Made by a program: the position numbers and the translations under genes. From assembly GCA_900552455.1 (NCBI GenBank), contig URZX01000024.1, positions 1 to 37,662 of the forward strand: a stretch of DNA of 37,662 bases, given 5' to 3'. The notes beneath the pieces were generated by a model, which was given only the letters and a program-made list of their open reading frames with translations, did not search any database and was not told where the DNA came from. The first letter of the stretch is position 1. Every line of letters begins with the position of its first letter. Shown one piece after another: positions 30,375-37,662 of this stretch. This stretch comes from an uncultured Peptococcaceae bacterium (GTDB taxonomy: Bacteria; Bacillota; Peptococcia; Peptococcales; Peptococcaceae).

Positions 30375-31757
30375 ATGAGTACACAAACAACCAATAAATC
30401 GACCTGGATTAAATGGCTGGTCTGTGCGATCTTGACAGCCATCTGTCTGATTATTCCAGAGCAGGGTATTTATACTCATCAAATAAAATGGTTCCTGGCG
30501 ATCACGGTACTGTGTTTGGCTTTAAGCGCTTTTGAGTTGATTCCTAATTTTGCCGTAGCCATTCTTTTGCCAGCTCTGTGGGTGTTCTTTGGAGTGTCGG
30601 ACTTTGCAACTGTTATGTCATCTTGGACGAGCTCGACGATGTTGATGATCGTTGGTGCTTTCTTTATGGCTGCCAGTTTGGAAGATTGCGGTCTTTTGAA
30701 ACGTATCGCTTTTAAAATGATGTGCATGGTCAAAGGGAATTATTTCTTATTAATGTTCATGATGATGGTCGTCGGGATCATTCTGAATATCCTGACCTTT
30801 GGCGCATCTTTTGTTATCGTGCCAGCGATGGCCGTAGGGCTTTGTCTTTCTTTGGATGGTTTAGGCACTAAGACGGCTGCCGGGTTGGGTGCTGCCTGCA
30901 TTCTGGGTTGCGCAACGGCTCACTCTTATACTTATATGGCAGCGTCCTGGGGCGTTATCAACACCCTGGGAGCTGAGTTCCTTGAAAAACCGGTAACACC
31001 TTTGATGATGATGGCTCATTGCTGGCCAATGTTTCTTGTATCGATTGTGGTGCTCTACATTGCCTATCTGATGTTTCGCCCAAAAGAAGGGCTTGGTGAC
31101 ATCAAATACTTCAGAGAACATCTGGATGCAATGGGTAAAATGACCCGTCGTGAAAAGGTAAATGCCATTGTTTTGGTTCTCCTGGTGCTCTATGTGTTCA
31201 CCACCGAATGGACAGGCCTCACCATGGAATTGGGCTTTGCCATTATTCCATTCTTGCTCTATTTGCCTGGAATCAATGGTGCAGAGTTTGAAACAGCACT
31301 CAAAACCAATTTTGAAATGCTTTTCTTCATTGCCAGCTGCATGGCCATTGGTACCGTTGCTACCCAACTTGGGCTTGCAGATGAACTCGCTAATTTGTGC
31401 ATGACGCTTCTGCACGGCAACGACAATATCATCGTTGTACTGACGGTTGTCTTTGTGGTTGTGTTTATTTTGAACTTTTTGATGACACCAATGGCTATCT
31501 GGTCGATTCTCACAGTGCCGCTTCTGTCGATTGCAGTGAATATGGGGTACAACCCATTGCCATTTGCTTACGCAGTCAACGCTGTTGCGGAAGCGATTTT
31601 GCTTCCATATGAATATGTTCCATATTTGGTCATTTATGGTTTTGGCTTAATGAAATTCAAAGATTTCTTGGTTTTTAATGCGATTCGTTCCGTGCTTGTA
31701 TTAGCAGGTGTTGTGCTTGTATTGACAGGATACTGGCATATTATTGGATTGTTGTAA
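30375..31757 (+). CDS. SLC13/DASS-like anion permease
   Basis: A 460-aa integral membrane protein with about 11-12 hydrophobic spans in two halves, like sodium-coupled dicarboxylate/sulfate carriers (SLC13, DASS). I do not see the canonical SNT signatures of the well-studied members, so it is a divergent branch and the ligand is uncertain. ATG 30375 is chosen because AGGGGGAAA precedes it; the TTG at 30357 lacks such support. It follows the phosphodiesterase gene, and the two may act in sequence, with uptake of an anionic ester or release of its product. Related anion transporter groups such as ArsB/NhaD remain possible. Confidence 0.75.
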   Translation: MSTQTTNKSTWIKWLVCAILTAICLIIPEQGIYTHQIKWFLAITVLCLALSAFELIPNFAVAILLPALWVFFGVSDFATVMSSWTSSTMLMIVGAFFMAASLEDCGLLKRIAFKMMCMVKGNYFLLMFMMMVVGIILNILTFGASFVIVPAMAVGLCLSLDGLGTKTAAGLGAACILGCATAHSYTYMAASWGVINTLGAEFLEKPVTPLMMMAHCWPMFLVSIVVLYIAYLMFRPKEGLGDIKYFREHLDAMGKMTRREKVNAIVLVLLVLYVFTTEWTGLTMELGFAIIPFLLYLPGINGAEFETALKTNFEMLFFIASCMAIGTVATQLGLADELANLCMTLLHGNDNIIVVLTVVFVVVFILNFLMTPMAIWSILTVPLLSIAVNMGYNPLPFAYAVNAVAEAILLPYEYVPYLVIYGFGLMKFKDFLVFNAIRSVLVLAGVVLVLTGYWHIIGLL

Positions 31758-31773
31758 AAAAGCGATTTGAAAA

Positions 31774-31804
31774 AAGCTTCTGCGTCTCAATGGCGCAGAA
31801 GCTT
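31774..31804. terminator. Hairpin after the permease gene
   Basis: AAGCTTCTGCG (31774-31784) pairs perfectly with CGCAGAAGCTT (31794-31804). The rightward side lacks a proper T-run, so it may be a weak terminator or processing site that allows transcription into the zinc-ribbon gene. Leftward it is followed by four T. Confidence 0.55.
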
Positions 31805-31835
31805 GGTGTGTTTTGTATGAATGGAGGAAAATACG

Positions 31836-32237
31836 ATGGCTTATGAAAACCGAACAGATATGCTGCAAAAACGCAGTGAACGATGTGTGTGCAAATATTG
31901 TGGTGGGCAGCTGCACGTCAAGAGTATCGCGTTTAACGAGATTGTGGATGGTCGTACAGAACTTTTCTGTGACAGCTGCGGACGTGTAGAATTTGGCGTA
32001 GAGCCGGAGATTTACCAGGCAGCCAAGTATTATGTGGAAGAATTTGACTACAACTGCTATCCGGATCTGGACTATACAGAAACAACCAAACAAATGTCCA
32101 TCGCGCGCGTCGCTGAGATTATGGACTGGCTGGCAACAAATCTGGACATCCTTGGTGAGGATGGTTTCACGGTACCAATCCATATGGATAAAAACAGAGT
32201 CAGTGAGTGTCTGCATCTTACCGACAGTGATCTTTAA
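31836..32237 (+). CDS. Small zinc-ribbon protein of unknown function
   Basis: A 133-aa cytoplasmic protein. C19-x2-C22 and C45-x2-C48 form a treble-clef or zinc-ribbon site in the N-terminal 50 residues. The C-terminal part is acidic and helical, with many Tyr and Asp residues. GGAGGAAA lies six bases before ATG 31836, whereas an upstream in-frame ATG sits on that site. It is followed 15 bases later by an ABC ATPase. I do not recognise the family. The ribbon could mediate protein or nucleic-acid contacts in whatever complex the three genes form. Confidence 0.7.
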   Translation: MAYENRTDMLQKRSERCVCKYCGGQLHVKSIAFNEIVDGRTELFCDSCGRVEFGVEPEIYQAAKYYVEEFDYNCYPDLDYTETTKQMSIARVAEIMDWLATNLDILGEDGFTVPIHMDKNRVSECLHLTDSDL

Positions 32238-32252
32238 AAGAAGGTGATGACG

Positions 32253-33086
32253 ATGCCAAAAGAATTGGTGATCGATGTAAAAAATCTTGAACTAAAAGCG
32301 GGTTATCGCTATATCTTGAAAGACATCAATTGGCAGGTAGAGCGCGGTGAAAACTGGGTGGTATTCGGCATGAACGGCAGCGGCAAAACCACGTTGCTAT
32401 CAGTTCTTGCTGGTTACAAACAAGCTACTGCAGGGAATTTTACCGTTCTTGGTGAAACGTACAGCGCAGAAAATATTCTCAATTTGCGTCGGCGCATTGG
32501 CTGGGTGAGCGGCTCATTTTTTGATCAGAAATATACGCGTGAATCGGCGCTGGATATTGTACTTTCAGGAAAAACTGGGGCCCTTGGTCGTGATAAACAG
32601 CTGATCTCTGATGAAGATATCAAGCAGGCGAAAAGATTGCTGACCGAACTGCGGTTGGGCGATAAAATTTATCAGCCGTTTCATATGATGAGCAAAGGTG
32701 AGCGCGAAGACACCCTGATCGCTCGTGCGCTTTTGTCTGATCCGGAAATTTTGCTTTTGGATGAACCCTGCACCGGGCTGGATATTCTGGCGCGAGAACA
32801 TTTCCTGAATACGCTGCGGGATTTGGCAGAAAACAGCGCACTTACCATCATCTATGTTACCCATTATACCGAAGAAATTTTGCTGGATGTGTTCAAAAAA
32901 TCACTGCTGTTGAAAGGCGGTTTGATTTATGCGCAGGGTGATACGGAAGCACTGTTTACGGATGAGGTATTTGAAGGATTTTTGGACGCACCGACGCACA
33001 TCTTTACGCGAGATTACCATGGTTTGGAAGCACGTGTGGAAACAGTGTCACATGTGGCGAAACTGATGAAAGGAGGACGCGCATAA
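32253..33086 (+). CDS. Stand-alone ABC-type ATPase (YlmA/ModF-like)
   Basis: A 277-aa ATPase with no permease gene nearby. Walker A G39-M-N-G-S-G-K-T46 is preceded by GENWVVF, as in the ModF/YlmA/PhnK group. The signature is degenerate, MSKGERED in place of LSGGQ. Walker B is ILLLDEPCTGLD and the H-loop VTHYTEE. Signatures reduced to SxGE are found in soluble or non-transport ABC proteins. GTG 32244 and ATGs at 32247 and 32253 are in frame; 32253 has AAGG at the best distance. Its end overlaps the next start (TAATG), so the two proteins are made together. It might remodel a macromolecule rather than transport. Confidence 0.78.
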   Translation: MPKELVIDVKNLELKAGYRYILKDINWQVERGENWVVFGMNGSGKTTLLSVLAGYKQATAGNFTVLGETYSAENILNLRRRIGWVSGSFFDQKYTRESALDIVLSGKTGALGRDKQLISDEDIKQAKRLLTELRLGDKIYQPFHMMSKGEREDTLIARALLSDPEILLLDEPCTGLDILAREHFLNTLRDLAENSALTIIYVTHYTEEILLDVFKKSLLLKGGLIYAQGDTEALFTDEVFEGFLDAPTHIFTRDYHGLEARVETVSHVAKLMKGGRA

Positions 33087-34039
33087 TGACAGACTTGAGA
33101 AAAATGAGCCTCTTTCGCGATGTGCAGGTGGCGCTGGAGTTTCAGCAGATGGCTGCACAAGGGTATGTGGATACAGAATTTACTATGTATGGCACGATTT
33201 ACTACACAGATGACCAGCGCCAGTACATGATCAGCGCCAATGCACCACGCATCATTGATTTTATTGACACAGACATCGATCAAGGGTATCTGGCGTTGCC
33301 GCTGTGCACGCTGACGGAGACTTGTCATGTACCAGCAGGCGAACGCGAACGTATCGCCAATGAGGTGAAGGTGCGCCTGGCTCGTAAGTTGCAAACTGAG
33401 TATTCCGTGCAATTTATGCGGCTGTTGGCACGTTTGAACAAGCGTGAGGGCAACGACATGGCGAAGCCTTTGCTCACGGCGTTATGCAAAAAATATGCCA
33501 ATACCTTCTCGGCCGACCGTCTCGATGTTCTTGAGCAGCTTGTACGTTATGCCTATCGGCGCAAAGTGCTGACAAGTGCATCTTATGAGGAATTTCAGGC
33601 ATGGTTTTCAGAAGAACGTGAGAACCTTGCGGATGATATCATTCCAAAGGATATCATGAGCAAAACCTGGTACACGCTGACTTATGAAGACCGTCCCGGG
33701 CATAAAAAACAGCTTACCAATGCGCGCAAAGAATGGGCTTACAATAAAAAAATTGCCCTCGAAAAAGAGGGCAAGATTGTAGCTCCGGTGTACGCACATA
33801 CCTATTGGTACAATAATCAAAATGGTATGATGGAAGATACGCGAGACCAGCATCAGGCGCTTTGCCGAAAGCTGCTTAACGATGAATACTGGGAGGCTGT
33901 GCGGGAGATTGCAGATTATCCAGCATTTATTAGTGCGGAAGATTTGACAGGATTTTTGTCAGAATGTGAGCAGGATTCTGAGACAGAGGCGCTGCGTTAC
34001 TTTGGTAATGTATGGCGCATTGTTCAGAAGAGCGATTGA
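33086..34039 (+). CDS. Unrecognised 317-residue protein coupled to the ABC ATPase
   Basis: A soluble, mainly helical protein without signal peptide, membrane span or familiar motif. The N-terminal 100 residues look alpha/beta (TMYGTIYYTDDQRQYMIS). The middle is helical and basic (RKLQTEYSVQFMRLLARLNKREG). The C-terminal third is rich in Tyr, Trp and Lys (KTWYTLTYEDRPGHKKQLTN). AAAGGAGGAC precedes the ATG, which overlaps the ATPase stop by one base. Tight coupling to an ATPase without a permease suggests a direct partnership. Its last 16 bases overlap the convergent LysR gene. Confidence 0.72.
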   Translation: MTDLRKMSLFRDVQVALEFQQMAAQGYVDTEFTMYGTIYYTDDQRQYMISANAPRIIDFIDTDIDQGYLALPLCTLTETCHVPAGERERIANEVKVRLARKLQTEYSVQFMRLLARLNKREGNDMAKPLLTALCKKYANTFSADRLDVLEQLVRYAYRRKVLTSASYEEFQAWFSEERENLADDIIPKDIMSKTWYTLTYEDRPGHKKQLTNARKEWAYNKKIALEKEGKIVAPVYAHTYWYNNQNGMMEDTRDQHQALCRKLLNDEYWEAVREIADYPAFISAEDLTGFLSECEQDSETEALRYFGNVWRIVQKSD

Positions 34040-34944
34040 AAAATGTGCAAAAAATCACGGATGCTGCCTTCATGGGCATTGAAATAGGTGCTTGTCACAA
34101 TGGCGCGAAAAGAAAGAGCCGGTACATTGCGAATCGGAAGAGTGATAACATCATCAATGATATCTGGGAGTGCGGTGTGATTTTTGAGGGCAGATTTGTT
34201 GATAAAGCCGAGTGCGTTTTGATAGAGGATTGCATTTTGATAGATGCTGAGGCTGTTGGTGATTGTCAGATAGTTCGGATCGCCTGCTTCTTCGAGCAGG
34301 AAGCGTACATTGTTAGCGCTTGCATGGCTGCCTTGATAGACAGCAAGAGGATATTTAAGAATGGTATGAAGAGAGACACTTTTCTGTTTGGCTAATGGAT
34401 GAGATTTAGCGACGACAATATAGAGTTTGTCATCATAGATGGAAAAAATTTTGTGCTTTTCAGAATTTTTGGAGAGGGAGTTGCCTAAACAACCAATAAG
34501 TCCAAGTGCCGGCGTGTTGTCTTGGAAGATCATTTCGGTGATTTCTCCATACTCTTTTTCCATCAAGAGGAGTTGGGTGTTTGGATGCGCTTGTGTGAAG
34601 AGTTTAGAGATGCCTGGCACGAAGGTGTTGCCAACAGCTGGCGTGAATAAGATTTGCAGGTTTTCTTTCTTTTCATGGATGGGGGCATTGGTTGTCCGCA
34701 TCTGCCCAAGGGTATCATCCAGATTTTTTAACATCTCCTCTGCGAATTTTGCCAACAACCGGCCATTTTCTGTGAGAGATACACCATGCGTGTGGCGAAC
34801 AAGCAGATCATGGCCGACCTCATTTTCAAGCTTTTTGATTGAGGTACTGAGCGCCTGTTGAGAAATGTGCACCTGTTCGCTGGCCTTGTTGATGGATCCC
34901 AATCGTTGAATCAAAACCAGATAACGCAGTTGATCAATATGCAT
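34024..34944 (-). CDS. LysR-family transcriptional regulator
   Basis: A 306-aa regulator with an N-terminal winged HTH (residues 1-60: LVLIQRLGSINKASEQVHISQQALSTSIKKLE cut by the usual turn) and a two-lobe ligand domain (about 90-300). GGAGGG precedes the ATG. It converges on the ABC/unknown gene pair and diverges from the SulP gene. It may control the phosphodiesterase-permease cluster, the SulP gene or both, since LysR proteins usually act on adjacent divergent promoters. Some anion- and ester-utilisation operons use LysR control; the effector is unknown. Confidence 0.88.
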   Translation of the reverse strand: MHIDQLRYLVLIQRLGSINKASEQVHISQQALSTSIKKLENEVGHDLLVRHTHGVSLTENGRLLAKFAEEMLKNLDDTLGQMRTTNAPIHEKKENLQILFTPAVGNTFVPGISKLFTQAHPNTQLLLMEKEYGEITEMIFQDNTPALGLIGCLGNSLSKNSEKHKIFSIYDDKLYIVVAKSHPLAKQKSVSLHTILKYPLAVYQGSHASANNVRFLLEEAGDPNYLTITNSLSIYQNAILYQNALGFINKSALKNHTALPDIIDDVITLPIRNVPALSFRAIVTSTYFNAHEGSIRDFLHIFQSLF

Positions 34945-34982
34945 AAGATCCCTCCGTCCATTGCAGTGAAAAGTGATTGATG

Positions 34983-35030
34983 GTGTAAATCATCATATCT
35001 TTAGTATATCACAAATATGGATGATTTCAC
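34983..35030. promoter_or_regulatory. Inverted repeat around the lysR -10 box
   Basis: GTGTAAATCATCATAT (34983-34998) and ATATGGATGATTTCAC (35015-35030) are imperfect inverted repeats. Between them, on the minus strand, an extended -10 TGATATACT (35011-35003) would start the lysR transcript near 34996. The layout suits autoregulation by the LysR protein and possibly control of the divergent gene. Confidence 0.45.
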
Positions 35031-35188
35031 AGGAAGCCGCACATTTCTGAAAAACTACGGCATGACTATTTTCGCATCGAATACCTGCCTTGTTTCGAAG
35101 CTGGTATATAGATATGGCAATCGCTGGGGTATCTACAGAAATGATGTGATCGATATAGAGACGCTTTAACACGTGTTGTTTTAACATG

Positions 35189-35235
35189 AAGAGTTTATTT
35201 CGACCTGCCGTAGCGTAGTATCGAAATAGACTCTT
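35189..35235 (+). terminator. Strong hairpin in the sulP leader, possible attenuator
   Basis: A 15-bp stem with one wobble (35189-35203 with 35221-35235) is followed by TTGCTTTATTTTAAT. It lies only 32 bases before the SulP start, so it would stop a transcript begun further upstream. It could be an attenuator for sulP or end an unseen short transcript. Around 35017-35169 a 50-codon frame without a ribosome site is open. Confidence 0.55.
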
Positions 35236-35267
35236 TTGCTTTATTTTAATATAGGGAGTTGACATTT

Positions 35268-36713
35268 ATGAACCTCGAACAAGAAAAAAAGGAGTGGTTT
35301 GGCAACATTCGTGGTGATATCCTCGCCGGCCTCGTCTCCTCCTTCGCCGTCATCCCTGAAGTTGTCGGCTTTTGCATCGTCGCCGGCATCAGCCCCATGA
35401 TGGGACTTTATGCCTCCTTCTGGCTCACCGTCCTCCTCGCTTTCCTCGGCGGACGCCCAGCCATGATCTCCGCAGCGGCCGGCTCCATGGCCCTCGTCAT
35501 CGTCAGCCTTGTACGTGACCATGGCCCCGAATACCTCATGGTTGCCACCATCCTTTGCGGCATCATCATGTTCATCCTAGGCGCACTCGGCATCGGCAAC
35601 CTCATCAAACTCATCCCCGACACCGTCCAGATCGGCTTCGTCGATGCCCTTGCCATCCTCATCTTCTCATCACAGCTCGGCAACTTTGCAGGAGAAAGCT
35701 GGCCTATGGTTGTTCTCGTTCTCCTTGGCATCGTCATCATCTACTTCTTTCCATACCTCACCACCACCATCCCGTCCACTCTCATCGCCGTCATCGTCGT
35801 TACCGCCATCGCCATCCTCGGCCATGTAGACGTACGCACCATCGGCGACATGGGCACCATCACCGCCACCTTGCCACCTTTTCACATCCCAGACGTACCA
35901 CTGAATATGGAAACGTTTATGATCGTCCTGCCATATTCCTTCTCACTCGCCATCGTCGGCCTCTCTGAAACTCTCCTCACCTCTAAAGTCATCGATGAAA
36001 TGACTGACAGCCAGGGTGACCGCAACAGAGAATGCCGGGGACTTGGCATCGCCAACATCGTCAGCGGATTCTTCAGCGGCACCTGTGGCTGTGCCATGAT
36101 CGGGCAAGCCATCGTCAACGTCAATTCCGGAGGCAGAGGCAGACTGTCGAACCTTGTTTCAGGCAGCTTTCTGATGGTCCTTATCTTCCTCCTGAACGAC
36201 CTCATGGTACAGATCCCCCTCGCAGCCCTTACCGCCGTCATGATCACCGTCAGCATCTCCACCTTTGATTGGGGCGCCCTGCGACGATTGCACCGCATGC
36301 CAAAGAGCGACGCCTTAGTCATCCTCCTAGTTGTTGCCGTTGTCGTCGCCACCAATAACCTTGCATATGGTGTTATCCTGGGTTTGGCACTGACAGCCAT
36401 CTTTTTTTCCTATAAAATGGCAGGTATGCAGGTGAAAGAACAGCGAGACAGAGACACCATCGTTTACAGCGTTGAAGGTCAACTCTTTTTTGCTTCCGCC
36501 GAAAGCTTCACCAACGCCCTGGACTTCCATAACGACTCCCGTACCGTCATTTTAGACCTCAGCGGTGCGCGCATCTGGGACGAATCGGCAGCATCAGCTA
36601 TTCGAGGTGCCCTGCATCATTTTGAAAACAACAGCAATCAAGTGCAGATACGTGGAATCGATGGCAGCAGTTGCGGATTGGTGCGCCGTCTTTATGGGAT
36701 GGATGAGTTTTAA
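35268..36713 (+). CDS. SulP-family anion transporter with STAS domain
   Basis: A 481-aa transporter. The membrane part (about residues 10-385) begins with the Sulfate_transp signature (GDILAGLVSSFAVIPEVVGF) and has some 12-14 spans. The C-terminal STAS domain (about 395-481) contains VILDLSGARIWDESA, with the conserved Asp/Ser positions at its regulatory loop. Members carry sulfate, bicarbonate or dicarboxylates. ATG 35268 has AGGGAG nine bases upstream. Codon use is unusually rich in C-ending codons compared with the A+T-rich genes to its left, so the two blocks probably have different histories. The substrate cannot be read. Confidence 0.88.
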   Translation: MNLEQEKKEWFGNIRGDILAGLVSSFAVIPEVVGFCIVAGISPMMGLYASFWLTVLLAFLGGRPAMISAAAGSMALVIVSLVRDHGPEYLMVATILCGIIMFILGALGIGNLIKLIPDTVQIGFVDALAILIFSSQLGNFAGESWPMVVLVLLGIVIIYFFPYLTTTIPSTLIAVIVVTAIAILGHVDVRTIGDMGTITATLPPFHIPDVPLNMETFMIVLPYSFSLAIVGLSETLLTSKVIDEMTDSQGDRNRECRGLGIANIVSGFFSGTCGCAMIGQAIVNVNSGGRGRLSNLVSGSFLMVLIFLLNDLMVQIPLAALTAVMITVSISTFDWGALRRLHRMPKSDALVILLVVAVVVATNNLAYGVILGLALTAIFFSYKMAGMQVKEQRDRDTIVYSVEGQLFFASAESFTNALDFHNDSRTVILDLSGARIWDESAASAIRGALHHFENNSNQVQIRGIDGSSCGLVRRLYGMDEF

Positions 36714-37000
36714 GGAGACAAACCTGGATGATGTGTTTCGTACACTGAAACAAGACTGTGGAAAAATTAAATATTTCTGTTAATGTCGATTATATGATAG
36801 GCTATTGGCTATTAGGATAGATCGAAAAGTTTGTGTCTTATGTTTGCAGTGAATCTGCCATTGTGCTCTGGTGAAGGTTATTGTCAAAATGAACCCGACA
36901 AAAAAAGTTGGAAATTCATACCAAGAGAAAAGGTGGTTACAGAAATGGCGCTGATGGATAAGCGTTCTCTCTATGGCTGCAGGATTTTGCGCATGGATGA
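36714..37000. other. Intergenic region without recognised genes
   Basis: A 290-bp A+T-rich stretch after sulP. I see no convincing frame, RNA gene or terminator; two open frames lack ribosome sites and protein-like composition. Confidence 0.5.
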
Positions 37001-37029
37001 TTGTTGCTGCAGAGGGCGCCTGATATAAT
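37001..37029 (+). promoter_or_regulatory. Promoter of the final exported-protein gene
   Basis: TTGTTG (37001-37006), a 17-bp spacer and TATAAT (37024-37029) predict a start near 37036. A second TATAAT follows at 37035-37040. Confidence 0.55.
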
Positions 37030-37085
37030 GAAATTATAATATGACAGACCGTGCACAAAAACGCAACAGAAAGAAGGGAAGACAG

Positions 37086-37592
37086 ATGAAAAAACGTTCA
37101 AAGCAAGGTGGACTGGCACTTGGTCTCGCTGCCATCGCTGTCCTGCTTGCCGTTGCGGCCTTCGCCATTGGCGTCAGTGCCGGGCCGGACGAACCGGCAC
37201 CGGGGCCGGAAGAATACCATATCTATGACGGCCGTGCCGGCATCCAGATCGAAGCCGAAGTGATCAATGCCTCGCGTGATGTTGCGATCATGGACGATCC
37301 GCAGTATATTGGACCGGTGACGATGATCACATTTGGGCTAAGCCCTATGAGCAGACATGCGGAAATTTATGACCATAACGGCTATGTGCTGTCAAAGCTC
37401 ACCACGACGACGACCATAAGATCGGAAGATTATATGACGTTCGATGTCGTTGATGCTGATGGCAATATTGTCGGAAAAGGTGACGGGGCCGGATTGCAGC
37501 TTGATCGTCACACGCCTTTGCACCCACTCTATTCCTATCAACTGGGTTCTGCCATCACGCCGTACTGGCTGGCCCTGTTGCAACAGAACTGA
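37086..37592 (+). CDS. Exported or membrane-anchored protein of unknown function
   Basis: A 168-aa protein. A basic N-terminus and one hydrophobic stretch (about residues 9-32) act as a signal anchor or uncleaved signal. A Pro/Glu/Gly-rich spacer (GPDEPAPGPEE) precedes an outward domain of about 120 residues with beta-strand character. No Cys, metal motif or known domain is seen. ATG 37086 is chosen because AAGAAGGGAAG precedes it and the predicted transcript begins near 37036; an upstream ATG at 37041 would have no room for a ribosome site. Confidence 0.65.
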   Translation: MKKRSKQGGLALGLAAIAVLLAVAAFAIGVSAGPDEPAPGPEEYHIYDGRAGIQIEAEVINASRDVAIMDDPQYIGPVTMITFGLSPMSRHAEIYDHNGYVLSKLTTTTTIRSEDYMTFDVVDADGNIVGKGDGAGLQLDRHTPLHPLYSYQLGSAITPYWLALLQQN

Positions 37593-37604
37593 AGCGTTTT
37601 CGTC

Positions 37605-37629
37605 GCACTTGAATTGTCAAGTCAAGTGC
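37605..37629. terminator. Hairpin after the last gene
   Basis: GCACTTGA (37605-37612) pairs with TCAAGTGC (37622-37629) with a 9-base loop. No T-run follows within the window, so its terminator role is uncertain. Confidence 0.35.
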
Positions 37630-37662
37630 AACACAACCGAATAGTAGATCTCGTAAGGGGTT

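Noticed and set aside
35017..35169. Rightward 50-codon frame in the lysR-sulP spacer
   Set aside because: Composition is fairly protein-like, but there is no ribosome site and it overlaps the operator-like repeat; kept only as a remark in a finding.
34993..35265. Leftward 90-codon frame in the lysR-sulP spacer
   Set aside because: No ribosome site, it crosses the strong hairpin, and it has no recognisable domain.
1..37662. CRISPR arrays, tRNA or rRNA genes, insertion sequences
   Set aside because: No regularly spaced repeats, no tRNA-like clover-leaf core and no transposase-like frame were seen on either strand.

Overview
The window reads as chromosomal DNA of an anaerobic, fermentative bacterium, most likely of the Bacillota (a Negativicutes- or Peptococcaceae-like lineage is my guess, not shown). 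The reasons are strong AGGAGG ribosome sites throughout, lipobox lipoproteins, a fused 2-hydroxyacyl-CoA dehydratase activator, a YycJ/WalJ-HtrA pair, and a four-gene siroheme-to-heme (Ahb) operon. No rRNA, tRNA, CRISPR array, transposase or phage gene was seen.

Region 1 (1-8130): a leftward 1285-residue activase and, divergent from it, a Crp/Fnr-family regulator. The regulator is followed by an NrtA/SsuA-type ABC importer (lipoprotein, permease, ATPase) and two tandem cupins. A 14-bp palindrome GTTGC-N4-GCAAC occurs twice. Each copy is centred exactly 41.5 bp upstream of a predicted start site, one for the activase and one for the ABC operon. This is the class II position for Crp/Fnr activators, so the regulator probably controls both. 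The second copy is also the inner stem of the regulator's own terminator.

Region 2 (8130-17560): two candidate 36-residue membrane proteins, then a leftward AraC regulator divergent from a seven-gene iron operon. That operon encodes a siderophore-binding lipoprotein, two FecCD permeases, a FepC-like ATPase, a lipoprotein with a covalent-FMN motif, and two exporter-fold ABC half-transporters of the YbtPQ/IrtAB type. The space between araC and the operon holds direct repeats suited to AraC and TTAG...CTAA palindromes on both promoters.

Region 3 (17560-27720): a leftward SWIM-SNF2 helicase, then yycJ-htrA, a DUF3783-like gene, and ahbC-ahbD-ahbA-ahbB, which would convert siroheme to heme. Two nearly identical elements, in which a terminator hairpin contains the -35 box of the next promoter, precede the DUF3783 gene and the ahb leader. 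The ahb leader can fold into a three-way junction and could be a regulatory RNA.

Region 4 (27720-35250) is visibly more A+T-rich. It holds a cytoplasmic alkaline-phosphatase-superfamily phosphodiesterase, an SLC13/DASS-like anion permease, a small zinc-ribbon protein, a stand-alone ABC ATPase, an unrecognised 317-residue protein and a convergent LysR regulator. This cluster has no function I can name and is the best candidate for an undescribed system. Region 5 (35250-37662) holds a SulP anion transporter behind a strong leader hairpin and an exported protein of unknown function.
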